Below, one piece after another: positions 9,370-16,950 of a stretch of DNA of 64,000 nucleotides. The notes below the pieces were generated by a model that was not told the DNA's origin, searched no databases, and was given only the letters and a program-made list of their open reading frames with translations. Source of the stretch: Oceanihabitans iliipiscarium (GTDB taxonomy: Bacteria; Bacteroidota; Bacteroidia; Flavobacteriales; Flavobacteriaceae); assembly GCF_042686125.1 (NCBI RefSeq), contig NZ_JBHUOV010000001.1, forward strand, positions 1-64,000, written 5' to 3'. The translations under genes and the position numbers were made by a program. How positions within the stretch are numbered: position 1 is the first letter of the stretch; each line of letters opens with the position of its first letter.

Positions 9370-9753
9370 ATGTTTAAAAAAGGCTCAAAATTATATAGTA
9401 TTCTAACAGGTTCTTGCCCTAAATGCCATCAAGAGTCTATGTATAGTAATAAAAACCCTTATCATCTTTCCGAAGTTTTACATATTAACGAGCACTGTTC
9501 ACACTGTAAAACCAAATACAGAATAGAACCTTCTTTCTTTTATGGTGCGATGTACGTGAGTTATGCCGTTGGAATTGCATTTGCTGTCGCAGCTTTTGTG
9601 ATTAGTTATTTTGTTTTTAATGCTTCTGTACATTATGTCTTCATTTCAATTATTGGCACATTAATTATTTTTGCGCCAATAATTATGCGACTATCAAGAA
9701 ATATTTGGATTAATCTGTTTATGCACTTTGATAAAAATTTGGTTAATAAATAA
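9370..9753 (+). CDS. DUF983 membrane protein with N-terminal zinc ribbon
   Basis: 127 residues. The N-terminus holds two Cys pairs, CPKC (residues 15-18) and CSHC (about 43-46), followed by YRIEPSFFYGAMYVSYA, which is the characteristic DUF983 signature. Two transmembrane helices (about 57-78 and 84-105) follow. The family is widespread in Bacteroidota and Alphaproteobacteria and has no established function; the zinc ribbon faces the cytosol if the usual inside-positive rule holds. It is a single gene with a structured repeat immediately after the stop codon. Confidence 0.85.
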   Translation: MFKKGSKLYSILTGSCPKCHQESMYSNKNPYHLSEVLHINEHCSHCKTKYRIEPSFFYGAMYVSYAVGIAFAVAAFVISYFVFNASVHYVFISIIGTLIIFAPIIMRLSRNIWINLFMHFDKNLVNK

Positions 9754-9755
9754 GT

Positions 9756-9879
9756 TTTTGGGCGTTTACTACTGCGTAGTACCGCGCTTTTCGTTTAAAT
9801 CTTTTTATGCCTAATCTTTACCAAAATATTATAAATAGAGTTCAAGCATAAAAAGGATAACACTACAATCGCTAACGCG
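9756..9879 (+). repeat. Structured intergenic repeat, copy A
   Basis: The element begins TTTTTGGGCG and ends CAATCGCTAACGC. It contains a hairpin TACTAC-TGC-GTAGTA (9767-9781), a conserved-looking GCGCTTTTCG block, and a long inverted repeat ATCTTTTTATGC / GCATAAAAAGGAT near 9800-9856. It shares its boundaries and internal order with copies at 27786-27897 (same strand) and 62019-62113 (reverse). Its right end runs into the 3' end of the oxidoreductase gene, whose TAG stop is the complement of CTA in CTAACGC. Confidence 0.7.
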
Positions 9880-10921
9880 AAGCCTTACGAAACCGACTAA
9901 TATCTACCTCTTCGTCTAGAGCCAAACCATGTTCTATAAAACGGTATAATTGTTTTGCGACATAAGGAGCAATCATAACACCACGAGTTCCTAAACCGTT
10001 TAAGACATGTATATTAAAATGTACACTATGGCTTCCAACTAACGGTCTTCTATCAATAACTGTTGGTCGTATTCCAGCAACATGATTAACGACTTTAAAA
10101 TCACACTTTAAAAAGGTTTTAAGCTTGTTTAAGAGTTCTTCTTTAGCCTGAGATGTAATGGCGTTGCTTTTATCTTTCCAGTCGTAAGTTGCGCCTACAC
10201 GATATAAATCATGACCTAAAGGAATTAAAAACACACTCGACTTTAAAATAAAATTCATTTTTAAATCAGGTGCATGAATGGTTAATAGTTCGCCTTTAGC
10301 TTCATTGAGTGGCAAATCTTTAAAAAAAACATTTTTTTTAAGTCCGAACCCTTCTGCAAAAACAATATGATTTGCTGTTATGTTTTTATACTGCAATTGA
10401 GTTTCAGATTTTAACAAATTATATTCAAAGGCTTCTTCGATTAAGGCCTTTGTTTCCTTTAGCTGATTTTTATAGGCTGATATTAATGTTGCTGTATCAA
10501 TTCTTCCTGTATGAAGAACCTTTCCAAAACCAAAAGAAGCTTCAATAAAAGTGTTATTATTTTTTATAATACTGGGAGAAAGATGCTTTGAAAGCGTAGG
10601 ATGATCTGAAGCTATTAACCAATTATTTTGTTCTTCAATAGACGTAAAACGTCTTAATACAGGGATTTTATAATCTAATTTTACTTGTAAATCACGTTCT
10701 AAAGCCTGATACATTGGTAATGCTAACTGCAGTTGCTCGTCGCTCTTCCAAACTGAAGTAAAACGTTTTAAAACCACAGGATTATACAAACCACCTGCTA
10801 CGATAGATGATTGTTGAGATTGGTCATCAAAAACCATAAACGTTTTATGATGAGCTTTTAACTGTTCACAAAAATGAATTCCTGCTAAGCCACAGCCAAC
10901 AATAATATAATCGACGTTCAT
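9872..10921 (-). CDS. FAD-dependent oxidoreductase, DAO family
   Basis: 349 residues. The N-terminal dinucleotide-binding motif reads YIIVGCGLAGIHFCEQL (GxGxxG), followed by the acidic end of the second strand (VFDD) and the FAD loop with GGLYNPVV. Near the C-terminus AGIRPTVIDRRPLVG and LNGLGTRGVMIAPYVA match the DAO / glycine-oxidase / MnmC-C fold, where the RP-x-DRxP and GxGxRG segments contact substrate and FAD. The substrate is unknown; amine or D-amino-acid oxidation is the family norm. The protein is cytosolic. Its last residues (about KASR) are encoded inside repeat copy A, which may have replaced the original end. The gene follows the gldN terminator and is separate from that operon. 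Confidence 0.8.
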   Translation of the reverse strand: MNVDYIIVGCGLAGIHFCEQLKAHHKTFMVFDDQSQQSSIVAGGLYNPVVLKRFTSVWKSDEQLQLALPMYQALERDLQVKLDYKIPVLRRFTSIEEQNNWLIASDHPTLSKHLSPSIIKNNNTFIEASFGFGKVLHTGRIDTATLISAYKNQLKETKALIEEAFEYNLLKSETQLQYKNITANHIVFAEGFGLKKNVFFKDLPLNEAKGELLTIHAPDLKMNFILKSSVFLIPLGHDLYRVGATYDWKDKSNAITSQAKEELLNKLKTFLKCDFKVVNHVAGIRPTVIDRRPLVGSHSVHFNIHVLNGLGTRGVMIAPYVAKQLYRFIEHGLALDEEVDISRFRKASR

Positions 10922-10947
10922 AACTGCGAAGATAAAATAAATGGAAA

Positions 10948-10980
10948 TAAAAAACGCTCACTAAAAGTGAGCGTTTTTAA
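10948..10980 (-). terminator. Terminator of the gldKLMN operon
   Basis: A perfect 13-bp stem AAAAACGCTCACT / AGTGAGCGTTTTT with a 3-nt loop lies 20 nt beyond the gldN stop. The flanking A and T runs make it usable in both directions. Confidence 0.9.
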
Positions 10981-10997
10981 ATATTTTAAAAATAGTC

Positions 10998-11897
10998 TTA
11001 GTAAGACCACATATCTAATTCAAAGTTTCTAATTTTCTCTTTGATTCTATCCGATTCTAGGAGTTGCATTAAAGCGTTATCGTTAACGTACTCGTCGACT
11101 CTTCTATCGCCATAAACATTTTCTTCTTTATATACATAACCGTTAAAACGTCTTGCGTTTAAGATATGATCAAATGAAAATGGCATTGCACTGTTTTTGT
11201 TATTAAATGCTTTTGCTTCATGTAAAATATCTCTTACATCTGGAAAAAACACCCAATATAAAGGGTTTGGTTCTTTATTAGCTTCGTCATCGCTATCAAT
11301 AAAGTTAACATCTGGTGCTGCAGGAGCAATACCAAGTAATCTATATTTTAACTCACCTTGACGTTTATCAAAATACCATAAACCTTTAATTAAATAAGCA
11401 CTTACATCATAAGAGGCAATTTCTCTAGTTGTAATATATTCAGCATCAACAAATCCATCAGCATTTAATTGGTCATACCCAATATCTAAAGTATCTACTT
11501 TTCTAGTAATATCATCTAAATCTTTAAGACTACGTTTAGCAGTAAAATAAGAATCGTCATAAACGTTTTCTACTGCACCTGTTTTTATAGCTTTCGTTAA
11601 GACATCATATAAAGAACGTCTATTACTTCCTATATTATTAGTATCTACTGGATAATATAACGGAAAGTTCACACGCTCATCTAAAACCACTTTTTCCCAA
11701 GTCATTTTAGAGTACATAATATCTCTATCATCAACGTAACCATATTCTAAAGGTTTATCGTTGTCGATTGCTTTTTGAGCTTCAGTTCTAACACCTATTT
11801 CCTGAGGGCTTTTCGCATTCAAGATATTGGCTTGTGAAAACCCTGAAGTTGTTAAAACAACACTTAAAATGGTTAATAAAAAAGATTTATAATTCAT
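10998..11897 (-). CDS. gldN: GldN, T9SS/gliding protein
   Basis: 299 residues with a cleavable signal peptide (MNYKSFLLTILSVVLTTSGFSQ). The mature part includes the GldN/PorN features DDRDIMYSKMTWEKVV (about 55-72), YPVDTN, and a C-terminal GDRRVDEYV segment. In Flavobacterium and Porphyromonas, GldN/PorN is periplasmic and forms a ring with the lipoprotein GldK/PorK beneath the outer membrane, in contact with the GldLM motor. It is last of four co-oriented genes (gldK, gldL, gldM, gldN), 38 nt after gldM, and is followed by a strong terminator. Assignment rests on sequence plus the diagnostic gene order. Confidence 0.95.
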   Translation of the reverse strand: MNYKSFLLTILSVVLTTSGFSQANILNAKSPQEIGVRTEAQKAIDNDKPLEYGYVDDRDIMYSKMTWEKVVLDERVNFPLYYPVDTNNIGSNRRSLYDVLTKAIKTGAVENVYDDSYFTAKRSLKDLDDITRKVDTLDIGYDQLNADGFVDAEYITTREIASYDVSAYLIKGLWYFDKRQGELKYRLLGIAPAAPDVNFIDSDDEANKEPNPLYWVFFPDVRDILHEAKAFNNKNSAMPFSFDHILNARRFNGYVYKEENVYGDRRVDEYVNDNALMQLLESDRIKEKIRNFELDMWSY

Positions 11898-11935
11898 CTT
11901 ACACTTATTTAGGTTAATAATACTATAAAGTTGGT

Positions 11936-13501
11936 TTAGTTAGATAACTCTATAATAATTGGTGAGGCTGGCTTAATTCTTGGTCCAGAACTTTTAGATT
12001 TGATATCAAAAATTTGAACATCAGAACCACGCTTTGCTTTACGTAAAGCTGATTTTGCTTGAGAATTAAGTCTATTACCTGAACATGTTACACTTGGTGC
12101 ACCAGGCACTTTAAATTTAAATGATGTTACCGTTAATGGTAAATCAAAATCAAAGTCTTCTAAAACAGCTTCTACTCTACCAATTTCAACATTGTTTCTT
12201 GGTAAACTAAATTGACCTGTTTTACCAGCCATTTGACCTGAAGGTTTAGGAATATCTTTAATTCTAAATGTCTTTTTATCTGATGCAGGTGAACCATCAT
12301 CTAATTTAGCAGTTACATTAATAGTCACTTCTTTTCCTGTTGTTGGTACCATGATATATTTTCCTTGGCCTGATCCTTTTTTCAATCCAACAGCACTTGC
12401 TGTTACTTTATTATCAGGAACACCTGCGAAAGAAATCGTCATTGGGTTAGCAACACCACGATAAACAACATTCATTTTATCTGCAGAAATAGTTGCAGAA
12501 TTTGGTCTTGGTACAACCACATAGTTTCCTACAATTGGAATCTCAAGAGGCTTACCATCTTCTAAGAATGTAAAGGTACCTTCAATTTGTTGTTCACCAA
12601 CATTTCCAACATTGAAATCTAATTTGGCAGCTCCTAAAGAGTCAATAGCTTCAGTTAAATCAATTTCTTGTCCTTGAACAGTTAATTTAGTTGGCGTCAC
12701 ATTAGCGTATTTACCTAACACTACTTTTCCTTGGAATTTTTCACCAGCAAAGAATGCTGATTTATCAGCTAAAACTATAGCTTGGTACTTTTTAAGTGAT
12801 ACAGCTTCAGTTAAAGTATTTCCTAAAAATAAGTTGAACATATTTGCTTCGGTCACCTTAACATCATTCTGCATAGCAGTTAACTTGGTATACGATGCGA
12901 TTGCTGGGAAGCCTTGGAAATGGTAATCTAACCAAGATTTTTTTGTTCCTTCATTGTTAGTAATTTCAGAAGTATCAAAAAGAGTATCAAAATTTTCGGT
13001 TGCTTTTTTATACTTTACATCAGTACCTAAAATATCTTTGATATCTTTTTTGTATTTAGCAATTGCTGCCATTACAGCGTCACCATCTTTAGTTAAGCGG
13101 TCACCTGTAAACCATTTTTCATCTAGGATGTCTGTTTTATCCATAGCTTCAAATGGTAATTTTCCTGTTTCTGGATCAATAGTATATTGACCTCCTTTTA
13201 ATAAATCAACTTTTAGAGTTTCAATATATTTATAAAATTGGTCTGAAACGATACTTACTTGTTTAGCTTTTTGAGCTGGTAAAGCAAATTCCTCTGGTTT
13301 TTCTTCACCTTTTTGTTCTAAATCTGCTAATAATGCACCATTTCTTTCTGTAGTTGCTACATTAGAATTAGCGAATTTAGCTTCCATCAGTCCAAATGCT
13401 GATAACACTTCTTTTGACATATTCATAGCCATCATCGCGATGAATACTAAATACATCAAGTTAATCATTTTCTGCCTTGCAGATGCTTTTCCTCCTGCCA
13501 T
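11936..13501 (-). CDS. gldM: GldM, T9SS motor protein
   Basis: 521 residues. One N-terminal membrane helix (about 12-34, in MINLMYLVFIAMMAMNMSKEV) is followed by a long periplasmic region of four domains. This matches GldM/PorM, which dimerises with its helix packed against a GldL pentamer and transmits rotation generated by proton flow to the GldKN ring. The C-terminal part has repeated beta-rich segments (NVEIGRVEAVLEDFDFDLP) and ends LSN. It starts MAGGKASARQKM, a strongly conserved beginning in Flavobacteriaceae. It sits 48 nt downstream of gldL. Confidence 0.96.
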   Translation of the reverse strand: MAGGKASARQKMINLMYLVFIAMMAMNMSKEVLSAFGLMEAKFANSNVATTERNGALLADLEQKGEEKPEEFALPAQKAKQVSIVSDQFYKYIETLKVDLLKGGQYTIDPETGKLPFEAMDKTDILDEKWFTGDRLTKDGDAVMAAIAKYKKDIKDILGTDVKYKKATENFDTLFDTSEITNNEGTKKSWLDYHFQGFPAIASYTKLTAMQNDVKVTEANMFNLFLGNTLTEAVSLKKYQAIVLADKSAFFAGEKFQGKVVLGKYANVTPTKLTVQGQEIDLTEAIDSLGAAKLDFNVGNVGEQQIEGTFTFLEDGKPLEIPIVGNYVVVPRPNSATISADKMNVVYRGVANPMTISFAGVPDNKVTASAVGLKKGSGQGKYIMVPTTGKEVTINVTAKLDDGSPASDKKTFRIKDIPKPSGQMAGKTGQFSLPRNNVEIGRVEAVLEDFDFDLPLTVTSFKFKVPGAPSVTCSGNRLNSQAKSALRKAKRGSDVQIFDIKSKSSGPRIKPASPIIIELSN

Positions 13502-13549
13502 GTCTAATTAGTTTTAGGTTTAATTAATAAATATTAGATCTATGCCTAA

Positions 13550-14182
13550 TTAGTTTTTGTTCATTGCAGATAACATTCCACCATATACTCCATTTAGAGA
13601 TGATAAGTTAGATGCTAAAGATTGCATTTGTTCTTTTAGCTTAGTTGCGTTTTCAACAGCTTCTTCATTAATAGTAGCTTGTCTGTTAGCACTTTCCATT
13701 TGTACTTTATAAAGGCTGTTTAATGATTCCATTTGAGCAGCAGCTAAAGATAATTCTTCACTATACTTCTTTTGAGCTTGAATAGAATCTACTGTAGGAG
13801 AGATTCCTTTAGCAGCACCTTCAAAGTTTTTAATGCTAGCACCTAGACTTTGCATTAATTCACCATCAATCTTAGCTTCTTTTAATAAGTTATCTAATTT
13901 TTTAGAAAGTAAACCTTCTGCATCTTTAGGCTCTTCTTTCTTCTTTTTGTTAGTAGATGCACCTCCAGCTAATTCTGGATATACTAAAGACCAATCGATA
14001 TCTCCAGCTTGCTTTTCAAAAGCTGAATATGTAAATACAAGCGCTTCTACAATCATACCAATAGTTAAAATTTCTGATCCATAAGGCCAGTGTTGTATTT
14101 TGAAAAGAGCTCCTACAATTACAATTGCTGCTCCTAATCCGTAGATCATATTAGTTACTGTGATTTTACCTTTCTGTGCCAT
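13550..14182 (-). CDS. gldL: GldL, T9SS motor stator
   Basis: 210 residues. Two membrane helices (about 10-28 and 37-54) are separated by a short loop KIQHWPYGSE. Glu46 in the second helix and Lys28, His31 and Tyr14 near the first helix lie where residues of the proton path have been described in GldL/PorL. A soluble helical tail follows (about 75-210), with coiled-coil character in its second half. GldL forms a pentamer around the GldM dimer and powers type IX secretion and gliding. It lies 66 nt after gldK; no terminator is visible in between. Confidence 0.96.
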   Translation of the reverse strand: MAQKGKITVTNMIYGLGAAIVIVGALFKIQHWPYGSEILTIGMIVEALVFTYSAFEKQAGDIDWSLVYPELAGGASTNKKKKEEPKDAEGLLSKKLDNLLKEAKIDGELMQSLGASIKNFEGAAKGISPTVDSIQAQKKYSEELSLAAAQMESLNSLYKVQMESANRQATINEEAVENATKLKEQMQSLASNLSSLNGVYGGMLSAMNKN

Positions 14183-14248
14183 AATTTTAGTTTTAGTTTT
14201 TAGTAAGTATAATACTTAAGTTGATTAATATATTTGTTTTGTTTGATT

Positions 14249-15616
14249 TTAATTATTTGCGTTTGCAGTTACATCTGTTCCCATATAATCTTGAACAGTT
14301 CTAAATCCAATATAACTTCTAGCTGAATCTGCGTATTCATAATCTCTAGAACTCACTTGTAAATAGTAAGCAACATCTTTCCATGAACCACCTCTAACAA
14401 CTTTACGTTGGTTATTGACATCATTAACACTTGGATTAATTGTTGAAACATATTCATAAGAAGAAGGATCATAAGATGCCATTACCCATTCTGAAACATT
14501 TCCAGCCATATTATATAAGTTATAATCGTTTGGCTCATAAGACTTTGCTTCAACCGTATATAGTGCTTGATCGGCTGCGTAATCTCCTCTTAAAGGTTTA
14601 AAGTTAGCCATAAAACATCCTCTATCATTTTTAGGATAAGGTCCTCCCCAAGGGAAAGTTGCTCCTTGTAAACCACCTCTTGCTGCATATTCCCATTCCG
14701 CTTCTGATGGCAATCTATATTCATTTACAAAATGCTTTTTCTTTTCTTTTCTATAAGCATTGTGATATAAAGTTCTCCACTCACAAAAAGCTTTTGCTTG
14801 TTTCCAAGACACACCTACTACAGGATATTCTCCATAAGCATCGTGCCAGAAATAATCATTATGCATCGGCTCATTATATGAATAAGCAAAATCTCTAATC
14901 CATGCTGTTGTATCTGGATAAATTTCTACAGATTCTGTAATAATGAATTCTGATCTCTTTTTACCTTTATTTGATGCTTTAGCTGCTTTTTCAATATCCA
15001 TATAAGAAAATTGAAACTTGAACTTAGATACATCCCAAGTACGTTGCCCATTATAAGACTCCTCTATCGGTAAATACATAGTATCCATAACCTCAACATA
15101 GTATTCGTCTGGATAATCATTAGTATCAAATAATAATTCAACATCATGGTTTAACTTTCTACCTTCGTAACCCGTTTCACCCATTCCACTGTAATTATCA
15201 TACATGTATTGTTCGTAAGCATTCATATTCTCAGGATCTGCATCTTTAAATGCATAATCACCAATACCTCCATCACCTGGAGTTGCTCCAACCTCATCTG
15301 CTAATATTGCAAGCTTAGTTCTTATGGTTGAATCTCTGACCCACTCCACAAATTGGCGATACTCGCTATTAGTAATTTCTGTTGCATCCATATAAAACGA
15401 TCTTACTGTAACCGTTTTAGTTGGTGCATCTTGAATACCAGCTAAATCATCATCTGACTTACCCATAATAAATGCGCCACCAGGTATTAATTCCATACCA
15501 TAAGGCTTCTCTGGGTGCCACTTTTTTCCTTTAACACCAACGAGTTGACCTCTGTCACCAGATCCACAACTTGCTAGGAATGTTAAAACTACCGTTAATA
15601 ATAAAAACTTCTTCAT
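14249..15616 (-). CDS. gldK: GldK, T9SS lipoprotein with FGE-like domain
   Basis: 455 residues from MKKFLLLTVVLT, which gives a lipoprotein signal with LASC and lipidated Cys17. The open frame reaches 15697, but the added residues would bury the signal peptide. Most of the protein is a formylglycine-generating-enzyme / sulfatase-modifying-factor fold (GGAFIMGKSDDD, RLPSEAEWEYAARGG, MAGNVSEWV, VRGGSW, YIGFRTVQD). GldK/PorK is not known to be catalytic; it forms the outer-membrane-attached ring with GldN. It is the first gene of gldKLMN. No intergenic terminator separates it from the arginase-like gene and topA upstream on the same strand, only 164 bp. Confidence 0.95.
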   Translation of the reverse strand: MKKFLLLTVVLTFLASCGSGDRGQLVGVKGKKWHPEKPYGMELIPGGAFIMGKSDDDLAGIQDAPTKTVTVRSFYMDATEITNSEYRQFVEWVRDSTIRTKLAILADEVGATPGDGGIGDYAFKDADPENMNAYEQYMYDNYSGMGETGYEGRKLNHDVELLFDTNDYPDEYYVEVMDTMYLPIEESYNGQRTWDVSKFKFQFSYMDIEKAAKASNKGKKRSEFIITESVEIYPDTTAWIRDFAYSYNEPMHNDYFWHDAYGEYPVVGVSWKQAKAFCEWRTLYHNAYRKEKKKHFVNEYRLPSEAEWEYAARGGLQGATFPWGGPYPKNDRGCFMANFKPLRGDYAADQALYTVEAKSYEPNDYNLYNMAGNVSEWVMASYDPSSYEYVSTINPSVNDVNNQRKVVRGGSWKDVAYYLQVSSRDYEYADSARSYIGFRTVQDYMGTDVTANANN

Positions 15617-15780
15617 ATTTATAGAAAACTCGAGGTTAATTACTTTATGCTCAAAATTTAAGAGCGTAAACATATTTATATATTTATTAAAAAACAACTT
15701 TTTTAGTAAAAAAATTTACATTTCGTCGTAAAAATAAAACATTTTACCGATGAAAAAAGCATGTATTTTAACGTATTTTA

Positions 15781-16947
15781 CTACACACTATTCTTCTGAA
15801 ACGCTTTATACCAGCGCTCTGGCACTATATTGTTACAGGCGTCGATATAATCTTGATGCATGCAAGGTAATAACGTATGTCTTTTTAATTTATTATTTAC
15901 TTCGGTTAAAAAAGGTATTTCTATCCACCATCTTCCTGTTTTTTTACTCTTATAGAAGACTAATTCTTGATCCTCTACTAAGGTAATAAACTTTTGGTAG
16001 TTCTCATCATTTTTAAAGTCATCATCTTTAACTCGATAATTAACCCCTTCTATAAAATACCAAATCATTTGAGAGATTAACATTGAAGAAATTTCATCAT
16101 CCTTAGAGGGTTTGTATTCCCATATACCTATTGAGCTTACTTTATTGCTTATTCCTGCATATCTTGAAATGGCACAAATCTCTTTTCCGTCTAAACCATT
16201 CGGAGATACCTTTTGATTTAAACTTACTTCAGATGATTTGACAGCGCCTAAATCTATACTAACAATATTTGCATCTCGCATCACTGGCTCTACTATTTCA
16301 ATCTTATTTGAAACTTCTCCTAATCGATACGCTTCAAAGTAAAGCTTTTCCATAAGGTCAATTTCTTCTTGAGAATTAAAATAAGTTTGATATCCAATTG
16401 TAGCATAGTTAAACAAATTATAAGGTTGATCTAAAATAATCTTACCTATAAAACTTGTATTCTTAATTGGTTTTGCTGAATCACCTAAATCAAATTTAGA
16501 ATCAACATTAACAATATTTACCATAGGAGTTAAATTATCATAAGCGCGATAATTTGCATAGGTTAAATCTTGGCTTCCACCTATAATAATAGGAATGATT
16601 CCTTTTTGGATTAAAATTGAAATTGTTGTTTTTAAAGCAAAGTATGTGTCCTCAACTGTTTCTCCTGCATTAATATCTCCTAAATCGGCAATGGTTGTAG
16701 TCCAACTTCCAGGAAACAATTGATAGAATGATTTTCTTATTTCATTTAAATTGAAATCTTCTCCTATGTAATTGACATCATTTCTATTTTCAATAACGCC
16801 TAGAATAGCAAGATGAATACCTTCCATATCAGGAATACCATTTTGCTGAGAATGTATCTTCAATCTTCTTCCCAACGCTTGTTGTGGTAATAACTCGTTA
16901 TGTGCTAAAACTACATCTGAAACGGGAGAGAGAAAATTAAAATTCAT
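15781..16947 (-). CDS. Arginase/formiminoglutamase-fold protein with degenerate metal site
   Basis: 388 residues with the overall arginase-family layout: a GG-motif at 123-127, a second metal motif at 149-153, and SIDLGAVK followed by SPNGLDGKE (230-255). In active members these read GGDHS, DAHxD and SxDxDxxDP. Here they are GGSQD (His replaced by Gln126), DSKFD (His replaced by Lys151) and SIDLG (second Asp replaced by Gly234). Three of the usual manganese ligands are missing, so ureohydrolase activity is unlikely, although a C-terminal extension (about 330-388) is well kept. The gene starts 3 nt after topA and is followed by gldK, suggesting co-transcription. Its role is unknown; a structural or regulatory pseudoenzyme is my inference. 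Confidence 0.8.
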   Translation of the reverse strand: MNFNFLSPVSDVVLAHNELLPQQALGRRLKIHSQQNGIPDMEGIHLAILGVIENRNDVNYIGEDFNLNEIRKSFYQLFPGSWTTTIADLGDINAGETVEDTYFALKTTISILIQKGIIPIIIGGSQDLTYANYRAYDNLTPMVNIVNVDSKFDLGDSAKPIKNTSFIGKIILDQPYNLFNYATIGYQTYFNSQEEIDLMEKLYFEAYRLGEVSNKIEIVEPVMRDANIVSIDLGAVKSSEVSLNQKVSPNGLDGKEICAISRYAGISNKVSSIGIWEYKPSKDDEISSMLISQMIWYFIEGVNYRVKDDDFKNDENYQKFITLVEDQELVFYKSKKTGRWWIEIPFLTEVNNKLKRHTLLPCMHQDYIDACNNIVPERWYKAFQKNSV

Positions 16948-16950
16948 TTG

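Noticed and set aside
15617..15697. Longer start for GldK
   Set aside because: It would add 27 residues before a lipoprotein signal; the shorter start gives a proper lipobox.
15750..15986. Plus-strand frame opposite the 3' end of the arginase-like gene
   Set aside because: Its codons are the reverse of a clearly coding gene, its composition is odd (many Tyr and Leu) and no family is recognisable.
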